A stretch of DNA of 33,134 nt from the NCBI GenBank assembly GCA_026399755.1, contig JAPLQI010000132.1:1-33134 (forward strand), given 5' to 3'. Source of the DNA: Pseudomonadota bacterium (GTDB lineage Bacteria > Pseudomonadota > Gammaproteobacteria > Burkholderiales > Chitinibacteraceae). Each line of letters opens with the position of its first letter. Position 1 is the stretch's first letter. A model generated the notes under the pieces. It worked only from the letters and a program-made list of their open reading frames with translations. It was not told the origin of the DNA and searched no databases. Shown here one piece after another: positions 1 to 7,182 of this stretch. Made by a program: the position numbers and the translations under genes.

Positions 1-1
1 A

Positions 2-109
2 CTGAATGAGCTATGCAAAGCAGTGATTTACTTCGACCCTCATGCAAAAAAAGATCGCCCCAAACACCCTAAGCCGCATGATTTTACAGCCTATAAATCA
101 GGGGTTTGA
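2..109 (+). CDS. C-terminal end of an unidentified gene (5' end outside the window)
   Basis: The window opens inside an open frame that runs 35 codons to a TGA at 107-109. The peptide is basic and rich in Lys, Pro and His near its end (KKDRPKHPKPHDF). I do not recognise the family. A transposase or other DNA-binding protein tail would fit the composition, but nothing visible proves it. A hairpin repeat cluster starts immediately after the stop. It could be a chance frame, since only 35 codons are visible. Confidence 0.3.
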   Translation: MNELCKAVIYFDPHAKKDRPKHPKPHDFTAYKSGV

Positions 110-110
110 G

Positions 111-250
111 CTTAAGTTGATAGGATTGGGGTGAAACCCGCGAGCGGGTACTGAAAAATACGCGGGTTTCACCCGCCCTACGATGATTCAATGCTTGTCA
201 TGGCTTGGCTTATTGCTAAGTTGATAGGATTGGGTTGCACCTACCCTGCG
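111..250. repeat. Hairpin repeat cluster (GGGTGAAACCCGCG family), one full and one partial copy
   Basis: A perfect 14-bp inverted repeat, GGGTGAAACCCGCG (129-142) against CGCGGGTTTCACCC (161-174), is followed by GCCCTACGA. The lead-in AAGTTGATAGGATTGGG occurs just before the full copy and again about 103 bp later before a degraded copy (TGCACCTACCCTGCGA). A related full copy lies at 30614-30670, with the reverse complement of the lead-in near 30587. The set behaves as a dispersed REP-like family. It could be a terminator or boundary element for flanking genes, but no T-tract is attached. Confidence 0.7.
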
Positions 251-440
251 ATATTTATAATAAGCTTGATTACGAAGAATCATCAGTATAATTTTTATTA
301 ATAAATAATTTATTTTTAACGATTTAAATACAAATTTTAATTAAAAGCCTACTTTTATCAGTGAAACGCAGTGTTCTTAGTGAGACTCATGACTCAAGAA
401 GGATGATTTAATTGCCACCTTCCAAGGCATTAAAATGCAA

Positions 441-476
441 CCAAGCCCCCACTTTCCTTAAAAAGCGGGGGCTTGG
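441..476 (-). terminator. Rho-independent-like terminator of the truncated peroxiredoxin gene
   Basis: A perfect 10-bp stem, CCAAGCCCCC (441-450) against GGGGGCTTGG (467-476), lies 14 bp past the stop codon of the minus-strand gene at 490. Read on the minus strand it is followed by TTGCATTTTAA, a weak U-tract. Its position fits the original terminator of that gene. Confidence 0.7.
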
Positions 477-489
477 TTATGGGACTCAA

Positions 490-801
490 TTAACGATTGG
501 GCTGTGGTGTTAAACGCAGATAAGGACGAATCGCTTTATAGCCTTTAGGAAAGCGCTGGGCAATTTCATCGGCATCTTGCAAGGAAGGGATAATCACCAC
601 ATCGTCGCCATCTACCCAATCAGCAGGTGTGGCTACTTTATGATGATCCACAAGCTGTAAGGAATCGATCACGCGCAAGATTTCAGTAAAGTTGCGGCCT
701 GTGCTGGCTGGATAAGTCAGTGTTAAGCGAATTTTCTTCGCCGGATCAATCACAAACACCGAACGCACGGTCAGCTTAGCTAAAGAATTAGGGTGAATCA
801 T
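490..801 (-). pseudogene. 1-Cys peroxiredoxin (Prx6/AhpC-TSA type), C-terminal half only
   Basis: The 103 residues match the C-terminal part of bacterial 1-Cys peroxiredoxins: MIHPN, TVRSVFVIDP, then LTYPASTGRNF and LRVIDSLQL, ending in KPYLRLTPQP-like PYLRLTPQPNR. Family members are about 210-220 residues and carry the peroxidatic Cys in an N-terminal PVCTTE-type motif. That whole thioredoxin-fold half is missing. Homology begins exactly at the internal Met of the usual YDMIHPN segment, and the upstream codons (801-830, AT-rich) do not continue the family sequence. The protein cannot be a peroxidase as it stands. The remaining part is uninterrupted, so the deletion looks recent or the fragment is maintained. 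Its original terminator is still present. Confidence 0.85.
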
Positions 802-972
802 TTTACAATTTGTTTTTTTGTAATATTTTAGAATATCAAAAGGAGACGACCTTTACCGACGGAAGAGATGCGTGGCTTTGCCAAATCTTGCGTAAAATGC
901 GCTAAAAATTCTTTTTTGATAAAGAATCATGAAAGTATCAATAATTATTTTTGGCATAAGGAAAATATCCAG

Positions 973-1758
973 ATGCGATTTTTATTAGCGGCAGCGCTAC
1001 TGGCTCTTACGGCCTGCAAGCAAACCAACCAGCCGGTGCAGGCGAATAACAGCCCTGTTTCTGCCCCACTTGCATTGCTGACCGAAGTAAAAAACATCCC
1101 AGCCGGGATCAGTATGCAGGGCAAGCTGCTGCAGGCATTACGCTGGCAGGATAAGAGTGGGGATAATCTGCTGCTGCTCAGCCAGGCTGAGGGTGATTTT
1201 CAGCGTTCAAAAGATGGATTTGATGATGTGCGTGATGCACATGTCTATGCGGCCCATTATTTACTAAGTGCCGATAAACCAAGGCGGCTATGGTTGCTGC
1301 AGGACGGTGTGGAGCAGTGCATGTTTGATGTGGCTGCAAAATTTGATCCTGCCGCAACCCGCGTGGCCGATCTGGATGGCGACGGGGTAATGGAAACCAT
1401 ACTTGCATACAGCCAGACCTGTACCAGCGATGTCAGCCCGCATAGTTACAAGCTTATTTTGCATGCAGGCAAGGCTAAATACGGCTTGCGAGGCACAGAC
1501 CGTTTCGGGGTGACATGGCGGGACGCAGAAACTGGCCAGCTGTCAGGTACACCACTACTTGCTGATTGCAGCCGCAGCAGTCAGCAAGCTTTGCTTAACA
1601 GCAAGAAAACCGATGGCTTTGACGAATTGCCTTTACCTGGCTGCTACGAAGATGAAAAAGATTTTGCCGGAGCGCCACCCGCATTTCTCCCCGCCATGCG
1701 CCAGCAGTGGCACAAGCTGATGCAGCAGCAGGATGCAGAGTGGCGTAAGAATCTGTAA
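973..1758 (+). CDS. Putative lipoprotein with an FG-GAP/EF-hand-like acidic loop
   Basis: The open frame begins at 868, but the ATG at 973 is preferred. It follows an AAGGAAAA ribosome site and starts a lipoprotein signal peptide (MRFLLAAALLALTAC) with a clear lipobox LTAC, cleavage before Cys15. The product has 261 residues. The mature part starts with a low-complexity Gln/Asn/Pro-rich linker. A segment VADLDGDGVMETILAYSQTC at about 165-185 is a DxDxDG acidic loop of the kind seen in FG-GAP and EF-hand repeats. Several Cys residues follow, consistent with an envelope location. No enzyme motif is visible. It stands alone between the peroxiredoxin remnant and a gene-poor stretch. Function unknown; the lipoprotein call itself is secure. 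Confidence 0.8.
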   Translation: MRFLLAAALLALTACKQTNQPVQANNSPVSAPLALLTEVKNIPAGISMQGKLLQALRWQDKSGDNLLLLSQAEGDFQRSKDGFDDVRDAHVYAAHYLLSADKPRRLWLLQDGVEQCMFDVAAKFDPAATRVADLDGDGVMETILAYSQTCTSDVSPHSYKLILHAGKAKYGLRGTDRFGVTWRDAETGQLSGTPLLADCSRSSQQALLNSKKTDGFDELPLPGCYEDEKDFAGAPPAFLPAMRQQWHKLMQQQDAEWRKNL

Positions 1759-2471
1759 ATAGACAGAGCATTTAAGCAGACGGCGCTCACTTTATAAATA
1801 AAACAAAACTAGCGCACAACTAGAAAGGCTTATCGCCAGAGATGGTAGCGCGATGCATGATGCGCTGATGCGGTAAGTAATCTGCAATCGCATAGTGCGG
1901 GGGGCAAGCTGTTTTTTCCGCAGCCCGAAGGCTCAACAGCACCCTAGCTCGTCAGCGCAATGCTGAGTGATACCTCATTGCAGGCGGGGGGGGAGCCTGC
2001 GCCACACCCGAATAGCTCCAGCTGATCGGATTAACGATCAGCCGCTCACTGATGCTGGGCAGTCGCTAAGTGGCTCATCGTATTAGCGTACAAACTGATT
2101 ATTCACAAAGGGCGAGTAGCTTGCCTGCACCTAATCCACCTTGACCTGCTCTTTTAAAATACAGCCGTGCCAATCGCTTTGCTAATTGGCGCAGCCAGCG
2201 CTTTGTTTTGCTCAGCGGCCAGCAAACAAAGATTAGCTACCATTTTAAATTACCATAAAGAATATTGATCGATATCTTATATGTTAATTAGCGCTATAAA
2301 AGCCGCAGCAGCACATCAATGTGGGCGAATGTTTATATCAAAATCATTCAGCAAGACCACCCCACTCTTAATCAATTTGTAGATTTATGTTCAAGCGCCA
2401 AACAAATACTGTCACCTATACTGCTAATTACTTTGTCAAGTTATTCAATTATCTGACACAAGGAGTTAGAA
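1759..2471. other. Gene-poor stretch, probably decayed sequence
   Basis: No convincing gene is seen in about 710 bp. A minus-strand 29-codon frame at 2154-2243 (Ala/Leu-rich, ending AIGTAVF) looks like a gene fragment but cannot be identified. The rest is GC-rich up to about 2240 and AT-rich afterwards, with no strong terminator hairpin. It may hold remnants of earlier insertions. Confidence 0.4.
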
Positions 2472-2678
2472 ATGCCTTTTGATATCAACACCCCCATAAA
2501 TCAGGGGAATGGCCCCTTGTGCGGCGCTGCATGTGCTGTTTTTGTCTCACACTGGCTGGCAGATCAAGCCCTCAATCTTCCCGTAGACCCAGGTGTTCTG
2601 CTTGGGGGAACGGTTGTCGATGAAATCCGCTTGGCCATGGCGGCTACTTTAGCCGAGGCTGGGCATCAGTCGGGCTAG
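2472..2678 (+). CDS. Small hypothetical protein with a GNGPLCGAAC motif
   Basis: Sixty-eight codons start at ATG 2472 with a good ribosome site (AAGGAG about 7 bases upstream), so translation is likely. The product begins MPFDINTP, then NQGNGPLCGAACAVFVSHWL, a Gly-rich stretch ending in two nearby Cys residues before a hydrophobic helix. Gln and Cys in this spacing recall the start of papain-like or C39-like cysteine peptidase folds, but a His/Asp part is absent, so the protein would be at most the N-terminal portion of one. It may be a 3'-truncated gene. It sits on the chromosomal side of the element's left end, 270 bp from the attachment repeat. I do not recognise the family. Confidence 0.5.
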   Translation: MPFDINTPINQGNGPLCGAACAVFVSHWLADQALNLPVDPGVLLGGTVVDEIRLAMAATLAEAGHQSG

Positions 2679-2947
2679 ACTTACATATCTATAGGTAAGT
2701 GCAGCCTGCTCCCAAATAACAACGCAGACCATCCAAACCATTTCTTTCCAGCTATGTAGATTTGTAAGAAACAAAGAAATAGCGGCAGATCAAAAAAAAT
2801 CGAAAGGGAAGATATTTGCTTAGAGTAAAGCAAAGCAGAAACAACATGAGAGCAAAGAAAACACAGGGACCATGTAAGCATAAACCACAATTTCTTATGC
2901 TTTACATTCAGCCTAGCGGCTGTCGTCTTTGATTTAATTGATATTTG

Positions 2948-2994
2948 ATTGGTGCGCCCAGTAGGAATCGAACCTACGACCTTCAGCTTCGGAA
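2948..2994 (-). repeat. attL: 47-bp copy of the 3' half of tRNA-Arg(CCG)
   Basis: These 47 bases are identical to 17305-17351, which covers the 3' half of the complete tRNA-Arg gene from the anticodon loop through the T arm, acceptor and CCA. Beyond the 47 bp the similarity stops at once: no D arm follows. This is the displaced original 3' end left when an element recombined into the tRNA gene. Confidence 0.93.
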
Positions 2995-3102
2995 TCTGGC
3001 TATCTTGTGTTTCATGCCATTTCATTACACTTCAAAACCCAACAAATACAATGACTTATAAAAATAAACATGTCATGGGTCTATATAAAAGCTCGTGAAA
3101 CT

Positions 3103-3123
3103 GTAACCATAAAAGTAACCATA
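3103..3123 (+). promoter_or_regulatory. Candidate integrase/excisionase arm sites, left end
   Basis: GTAACCATA occurs at 3103-3111 and 3115-3123, a 12-bp period, about 110 bp inside the left attachment repeat and just upstream of the integrase start. The same pair with the same 12-bp period occurs at 17230-17250 inside the right end. Matching direct repeats near both ends of a tyrosine-recombinase element are typical of arm-type binding sites. The location also suits autoregulation of the integrase gene. Confidence 0.55.
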
Positions 3124-3142
3124 GAATTGACGGGGTACGGTT

Positions 3143-4645
3143 ATGGCAAAGAATAAGCTCAGTTATGACTCAGACGTAAAGAACGCACCGGAAAATATAG
3201 CCAAGGGCGAGAAAGAAATATTCTTACGCGATGGCGACGGCTTGGAATTGCGGATCACACAATCAGGTCGTTATTGGCAGTACCGATTTACATGGGAAGG
3301 CCAGCGCGGTGTGTTCCCAATGAACGGCGACAAAAGCGAGCGGGACGAGAAAGAAACCACCGCCAAGAATGAACTTGCCGAAGCAAGGCGCTGGGCCGCG
3401 TGGTGTAGAGCACAAAAGAACGCCAACCTAGACCCGCGCAAAGTTCGAGCAGATGCGGAGGCCGCGCGCAAGAAGGCCATACTTGACGCTGAGGCGGAGC
3501 TAATCCGCATTGCACGAGCAGAAGCGGCACAGCTCTCAATGAACGATCTGTATGAGCAATGGGATAAAACGCACGGGGCAACACTAGATACGCACTGGCG
3601 AGCGGTAAGACGTTCACACTGGCAATGCCACCTTGCGCCCATCATTGGCAGCACGCCCATTGCTGAGGCAAATAAAGTGCCTCTAATGGAGATCCACGAC
3701 CGGCTGACCTCGCAAGGAAAAAAAGCAACGGCCCGCAGCGTTTTAGCCTTGCTTATTCAGCTAGTAGGCTGGGGAGTAGAACGCGGTATTGTTGCGGATG
3801 ACCATAGATTGTTGGCCTTCAAGCTACCCAAGAAGCAAGAGATGGTTACTGAGGGGCAAAAAGGGGAGAATTTTAGGGCGGATGATTACATTGTAAAACA
3901 CGGCGTTGAAATCATCGGGCAAGATGGTGAAGACGATAAAGCAGGCCGCGCCCTGCAATTTAGCGAGCTAAGCGACTTACTGAGCCAGAGCCTAGCTAAA
4001 TCTTCACAGGCTTTGACCGGCAAGTGCATCATTCGCTATATGCTGGCAACAGGGGTTAGAGCATCGCAAGCCGTTCGATTGCGTTGGGACTGGGTATCGC
4101 TAGATCATCGAGTGGTTATCTATCCAACCGGCTCAATGAAAAAGCGCAAGATGCACCATGTTCACTTGAGTGATTATGCTTTTAAGCAAATTAACTTGAT
4201 GCTAGCACTGCGAGTGAACGATTTTGTGTTTCCTGCGCCAATCAAAGAAGCCGCACACGTTCGCAGAGATAATGTAAGCACGGACATTGCCACTCGCCAA
4301 CACTACAGCGGCGATGATCTAGTCAAGCGCATGAAATTACGTCGAGCCGTTGACCAGTACAATTTTTACAATCTAACGGGGGGAAAATGGGCGCTCTACG
4401 ATTTACGCAGAACAGCCGCTACCCGCCTAATGGAATTGACCGGCAGCAATTGGGATATCGTGCAAAAGATTTTGGCCCACTCACAGAAAGAAGCTCGCGG
4501 TGAAACGGATAAATACGACAGGTTTTCAAGATGGGCTGATCGCTGCAATGCACTTAATCAATGGGGTGAAGCGTTAGCCACATGCGAGGCAGGCAATGTG
4601 CCACTCGCTCATACTGAGAATGTAATTAAACTAAAAACAGCCTAA
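3143..4645 (+). CDS. Tyrosine site-specific integrase (DUF4102 arm-binding type)
   Basis: A 500-residue tyrosine recombinase that would integrate and excise the element at tRNA-Arg. Residues about 18-60 resemble the DUF4102/Arm-DNA-bind_3 domain (FLRDGDGLELRI, WQYRFTWEGQR). A Lys/Ala/Glu-rich helix joins it to a core-binding domain (about 135-230). The catalytic domain shows Arg306 (TGVRASQAVRLRW), a Lys cluster at 333-336, the box II segment YDLRRTAATRL with Arg422, LAHS with His446, and the nucleophile candidate Tyr458 (DKYDRFS). Box II normally reads HxxR; here the first residue is Tyr419. The insert between 235 and 265 is longer than usual. It is the first gene inside the left attachment site. 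The start is preceded by ACGGGG, a weak ribosome site. Confidence 0.92.
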   Translation: MAKNKLSYDSDVKNAPENIAKGEKEIFLRDGDGLELRITQSGRYWQYRFTWEGQRGVFPMNGDKSERDEKETTAKNELAEARRWAAWCRAQKNANLDPRKVRADAEAARKKAILDAEAELIRIARAEAAQLSMNDLYEQWDKTHGATLDTHWRAVRRSHWQCHLAPIIGSTPIAEANKVPLMEIHDRLTSQGKKATARSVLALLIQLVGWGVERGIVADDHRLLAFKLPKKQEMVTEGQKGENFRADDYIVKHGVEIIGQDGEDDKAGRALQFSELSDLLSQSLAKSSQALTGKCIIRYMLATGVRASQAVRLRWDWVSLDHRVVIYPTGSMKKRKMHHVHLSDYAFKQINLMLALRVNDFVFPAPIKEAAHVRRDNVSTDIATRQHYSGDDLVKRMKLRRAVDQYNFYNLTGGKWALYDLRRTAATRLMELTGSNWDIVQKILAHSQKEARGETDKYDRFSRWADRCNALNQWGEALATCEAGNVPLAHTENVIKLKTA

Positions 4646-4666
4646 TTTGAACTGAAGAGGTGAACC

Positions 4667-4888
4667 ATGAACCAAACCCAACAACTTAATGAAATTATTG
4701 CCCATTTGCCAGAGCAAGCCATTGCAGAGGTCATCGACTTCGCTGAATTTGTCGCACACAAACTGGCAAAAACACGTGGAAATGAACCACTAGAAAATCT
4801 GATTGGCAGCATGAAAAACAGTGATGTATTTGCTGGCCGTGACCCTTTAGAGATTCAACAAGAAATGCGTAGCGAGTGGGTACGCTAA
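4667..4888 (+). CDS. VapB-like antitoxin (DUF2281-like)
   Basis: Seventy-three residues with the pattern of DUF2281/VapB antitoxins. An N-terminal helix (NEIIAHLPEQAIAEVIDFAEFV) matches the family's LP-x-n-hydrophobic EVxDFxEFL core, and an acidic, probably disordered tail (residues 50-73, RDPLEIQQEMRSEWVR) would wrap the toxin. It follows a clear GAAGAGGTGA ribosome site and overlaps the PIN-domain gene by one base (TAATG), the usual translational coupling of toxin-antitoxin operons. It would neutralise the toxin and probably repress the operon. There is no AbrB or RHH fold visible, so how it binds DNA is unclear. Confidence 0.8.
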   Translation: MNQTQQLNEIIAHLPEQAIAEVIDFAEFVAHKLAKTRGNEPLENLIGSMKNSDVFAGRDPLEIQQEMRSEWVR

Positions 4889-5244
4889 TGTTACTTGATA
4901 CCAATATTGTGATCGGCTTACTGGCCGGTACAGATACAACGGTGGCCGCATTTAAGGTAGAGCAAAAGCCGCTAGCTAGCTGCGCCGTGTCCATTATTAC
5001 CCGCATGGAAGTATTGAGCTGGCAGGGTATGACTGAGGAAGGGGCAGCTTTAGCGAGCCGTCTATTTAGCGGCTTACGTGTACTGCCTATCAGTGACGAA
5101 ATAGAAGCCGCAACAATCGCACTACGCCGCCGCCGCAAGATAAAGCTACCTGATGCGATCATTGCGGCAACCGCGCAAGCGCACGGCCTGCAATTGCTGA
5201 CACTGGATCAAGGATTGTTATCGGTGATTAACGATACGATCTAA
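4888..5244 (+). CDS. VapC-like PIN-domain toxin (RNase)
   Basis: A 118-residue PIN-domain protein, the normal VapC length. The acidic residues of the metal site are visible: Asp4 (LLDTNIVIG), Glu41 (RMEVLSW), Asp89 (KLPDAIIAATA) and Asp107 (LLTLDQGL). Family members cleave tRNA or rRNA when freed from antitoxin. The frame is open from a GTG at 4876, but the ATG at 4888 puts the conserved LLDTN motif at the extreme N-terminus as in VapC proteins, and it overlaps the antitoxin stop by one base. The pair likely stabilises the element against loss. Confidence 0.88.
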   Translation: MLLDTNIVIGLLAGTDTTVAAFKVEQKPLASCAVSIITRMEVLSWQGMTEEGAALASRLFSGLRVLPISDEIEAATIALRRRRKIKLPDAIIAATAQAHGLQLLTLDQGLLSVINDTI

Positions 5245-5339
5245 AAAAGAGCTTGCCACGACTAGAGGGAGTGAAGAAAACAGTGTTCTTTGCCCGCTGG
5301 CGTGGCAATCACAAAGTATTACGCCAATAGGACGCGTGA

Positions 5340-5918
5340 ATGACATTGCTTTCAGTAAGAAAACCAACTGGCAGAGATATCGTAGATCTTCTTCTGCTGT
5401 GTGCCCCAAAAGAAGTCTTAGATGAACTAGAAATTTCAGAAAATGACCGCAAAGGTGGTGCTGCTGATTTTGATTGCTTAGATACTTTTCATTTTAACGA
5501 AATGTTTGCTTTATCTTTGTTTTATGCCTGTAGATCAGCAGTGACTAGAAAAAAATCCGTCCCACTAATTCAGTCTCTTCAGATTAACCCCCACACACTT
5601 TTTTCATTTAGAGAAGTTATTCTTGCAGAGGATTTCACAGAATTAACAGCCATTTATCAGCGAATTAAAAAAGATACATACGCGAAAGGTGGAAATGAAA
5701 CAGCAAGAAAATCCACTATTGCAGGTGCAAAAAATCACGCCAAGCTAACTTGGGTTACTTGGACAAAAAATCCCAAATTATTTAAGAGTAAGGCTGCTTT
5801 AGCAACGTATGTCTTGGATAAATTCCCCGACATAAAGACTAGTGCAAAAGACATGGCTAAGTGGTTTACAGAATGGGAAAGAGCCGCGAATTTACCGCCA
5901 TTGTGGTGGAAGAAATAA
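5340..5918 (+). CDS. Hypothetical protein of the element
   Basis: A 192-residue AT-rich gene whose composition differs from the integrase before it. The N-terminal 100 residues are helical and contain FNEMFALSLFYACRSA. The C-terminal part is basic with the order KLFKSKAALATYVLDKFPDI, then KTSAKDMAKWFTEW, which resembles a helix-turn-helix-like module in which a lysine-rich helix precedes an aromatic one. No ribosome site is obvious before the ATG. An 8-bp inverted repeat, TTGCCACG (5253-5260) and CGTGGCAA (5301-5308), lies just upstream and could be an operator. I do not recognise the family. A DNA-binding accessory or regulatory protein is a guess from context. Confidence 0.6.
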   Translation: MTLLSVRKPTGRDIVDLLLLCAPKEVLDELEISENDRKGGAADFDCLDTFHFNEMFALSLFYACRSAVTRKKSVPLIQSLQINPHTLFSFREVILAEDFTELTAIYQRIKKDTYAKGGNETARKSTIAGAKNHAKLTWVTWTKNPKLFKSKAALATYVLDKFPDIKTSAKDMAKWFTEWERAANLPPLWWKK

Positions 5919-6001
5919 AAAGGGGGTGCTACTAGTAGAGGGGTTTTTTTGTTTTGTTTGTAGCCTCAGCATAGCGTTTTTTCTACATAACGACGCTTTA
6001 C

Positions 6002-6232
6002 ATGCCACAGCATATCAATTCCCAAGTATCACCCCAGTCCTATGGTTCACTACCGGTAAGTGGCTTTGTTCGGCAGCCTGCGGTACTCGCTTGTGTTCCT
6101 TTTTCTGCTACGACTTTGTGGCGAAAATGTAAGGCTGGTCATTTTCCGGCCCCAGTAAAGCTATCCGAGCGTGTAACTGCTTGGCGTGCGGATGACGTGC
6201 GGCAATGGCTTGCTGCACAGGGGGCGATTTAA
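6002..6232 (+). CDS. AlpA-family HTH regulator (candidate excisionase)
   Basis: A 76-residue protein. Residues 22-76 match the AlpA/MerR-like winged helix-turn-helix: a FVRQPAVLACVPFSATTLWR recognition part, then the GHFPAPVKLSERVTAWRADDVRQW segment with the FP.PVKL and WR..DV.QWL signature. In P4-like islands and CP4-57, AlpA proteins activate excision of the island. The first 20 residues are not conserved-looking and no ribosome site precedes the ATG at 6002, so the true start may be further in. Its stop overlaps the next ATG by one base (TAATG), so the two are coupled. Confidence 0.82.
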   Translation: MPQHINSQVSPQSYGSLPVSGFVRQPAVLACVPFSATTLWRKCKAGHFPAPVKLSERVTAWRADDVRQWLAAQGAI

Positions 6233-6957
6233 TGGCTAAGCCACTTACCCCCATCATTCAAAATCACCAGATCCCATTTGAGCTAGGCATCATTAAAGCC
6301 ATTTCACACGGTGATGATATGTTTGTCTCTGTACGGCATATCTGCGAGGCATTTGGCATTGACTCAAAATCACAACAAAGAAAGCTAGCCAATGATTCGA
6401 GGTGGAGTTGTGGTCATATGACCGCAACTGCCGCTGATGGTAAAGCATATCAAATGCTCACCCTGCCACTTGAACAAGTCCCCGCTTTCCTTAATTCCAT
6501 CAATGCCAACAAAGTGAAGCCAGAGATACGTCCGAAATTTCGTGGCTTTCAAGATGAATGCACCAAGGCGATGTATGACTATTGGATGACGGGCAAGGCA
6601 GAGCGGCAAACACTCTCTATACAGATGTCCTTTCAGATTGCCGACACGCTGGCAGTGTTTAAAGACGAATACGCCACCATTTACGGAAAGCCTGCCGATG
6701 CAATACCACATTCAGGCATGTACGCCATGATTCAAACCGCCTTAAATCAAGCTATTTGTGGTGCTGACAGGCTACCAGAAGGACTGACCCGTCATTCGCT
6801 TCCAACGGCCGCGCTAGAACGCTTAAAGGATGCGGGAAAAATACTGAGGAAGGCATTTATTCGTGGGGTGAAGCTGAAGGATGCCGCTAAACAACTGCGA
6901 GTGACCTTTCCTGAGCCGGTGCTAAGGATCGAAATCAAGGTGGAGGTCACAGCATGA
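6232..6957 (+). CDS. Phage antirepressor-domain protein (P22_AR_N)
   Basis: 241 residues from the ATG at 6232. A GGGGGCG ribosome site and the one-base overlap with the AlpA stop support it over the upstream in-frame TTG at 6205. Residues 12-125 match the P22 antirepressor N-terminal domain: FVSVRHICEAFGIDSKSQQR, LPLEQVPAFLNSINANKV and CTKAMYDYW. In phage P22 this domain is part of Ant, which binds and inactivates repressors. The C-terminal part contains a helix-turn-helix-like stretch (KDAAKQLRVTF). It lies directly before the structured leader of the replication operon, so it may take part in the same lysogeny decision. In phage P1 the ant gene is also controlled by a C4 RNA, although there it is downstream. 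Confidence 0.85.
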   Translation: MAKPLTPIIQNHQIPFELGIIKAISHGDDMFVSVRHICEAFGIDSKSQQRKLANDSRWSCGHMTATAADGKAYQMLTLPLEQVPAFLNSINANKVKPEIRPKFRGFQDECTKAMYDYWMTGKAERQTLSIQMSFQIADTLAVFKDEYATIYGKPADAIPHSGMYAMIQTALNQAICGADRLPEGLTRHSLPTAALERLKDAGKILRKAFIRGVKLKDAAKQLRVTFPEPVLRIEIKVEVTA

Positions 6958-6972
6958 GCCAAGTTCTAGCGC

Positions 6973-7001
6973 TTGACCCGTGTCTTAGGTGGCATGATAA
7001 T
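6973..7001 (+). promoter_or_regulatory. Strong sigma70-type promoter of the leader RNA
   Basis: TTGACC (6973-6978), a 17-bp spacer and GATAAT (6996-7001) predict a start near 7008. A small hairpin (GCGCT-CAAT-AGCGC, 7011-7024) would sit at the 5' end of the RNA. The promoter lies inside the first codons of a long frame (6954-7391) that overlaps the antirepressor stop. This suggests the leader acts mainly as RNA and that this frame is not the main product. Confidence 0.65.
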
Positions 7002-7025
7002 AATGGTTCTGCGCTCAATAGCGCG

Positions 7026-7053
7026 GGCAGCTTTAGCAGGCTGAACACATTGG
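7026..7053 (+). promoter_or_regulatory. First target box set (b1/a1) of the antisense leader RNA
   Basis: GGCAGCTTTAGCAGGC (7026-7041) and CACATTGG (7046-7053) together are complementary over about 28 bases to 7154-7180, with two mismatches, a wobble, a short unpaired stretch and one bulge. The segment begins about 18 nt after the predicted transcription start and ends at the competing hairpin before the attenuator. It plays the part of seqA in P4 or a1/b1 in P1 c4. Confidence 0.65.
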
Positions 7054-7082
7054 CGGATAACCGCCGTCAAAGCGGTTTTTTT
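7052..7082 (+). terminator. Attenuator: intrinsic terminator with a competing anti-terminator hairpin
   Basis: ACCGC (7060-7064) pairs with GCGGT (7072-7076) and is followed by seven T residues (7076-7082), a short intrinsic terminator. The same CCGCC (7061-7065) can instead pair with GGCGG (7052-7056) across an ATAA loop, which prevents the terminator. GGCGG shares two bases with the CACATTGG box, so antisense RNA bound to that box would weaken the anti-terminator and favour termination. Confidence 0.6.
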
Positions 7083-7114
7083 ACGTCCGTTAACACCATA
7101 GTTACGCCTTCAAT

Positions 7115-7180
7115 GGCGGGGGCATGGTGGGGAAGCCTACGGGCTTGCCGGTTCCAATGTGCCGGTCTGCTAACCCTGCC
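7115..7180 (+). ncRNA. C4/CI-like antisense immunity RNA (candidate)
   Basis: A hairpin-rich segment containing AAGCC-TACG-GGCTT (7133-7146), then CCGG-TTCCAATGTG-CCGG (7148-7165), whose loop displays CCAATGTG, and then CTGCTAACCCTGCC. CCAATGTG is complementary to CACATTGG at 7046-7053 and again at 7229-7236. CTGCTAA is complementary to TTAGCAG at 7033-7039 and at 7200-7206. One antisense unit with two sense targets, one before and one after it, is the defining layout of C4 RNA of P1/P7 and CI RNA of P4. The exact ends are not visible and would come from processing. The identification rests on this base-pairing logic, not on a covariance search. Confidence 0.65.
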
Positions 7181-7182
7181 AT

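Noticed and set aside
2681-3025. 114-codon minus-strand frame across the left attachment repeat
   Set aside because: It begins in element DNA, reads through the tRNA fragment in a protein frame and joins unrelated DNA, so it is an accidental frame. The hydrophobic middle part has no supporting ribosome site.
5916-5956. Terminator after the 192-residue protein gene
   Set aside because: A T-rich run follows a G-rich stretch, but the only self-complementary part is the short CTACTAGTAG palindrome, which cannot form a loop hairpin.
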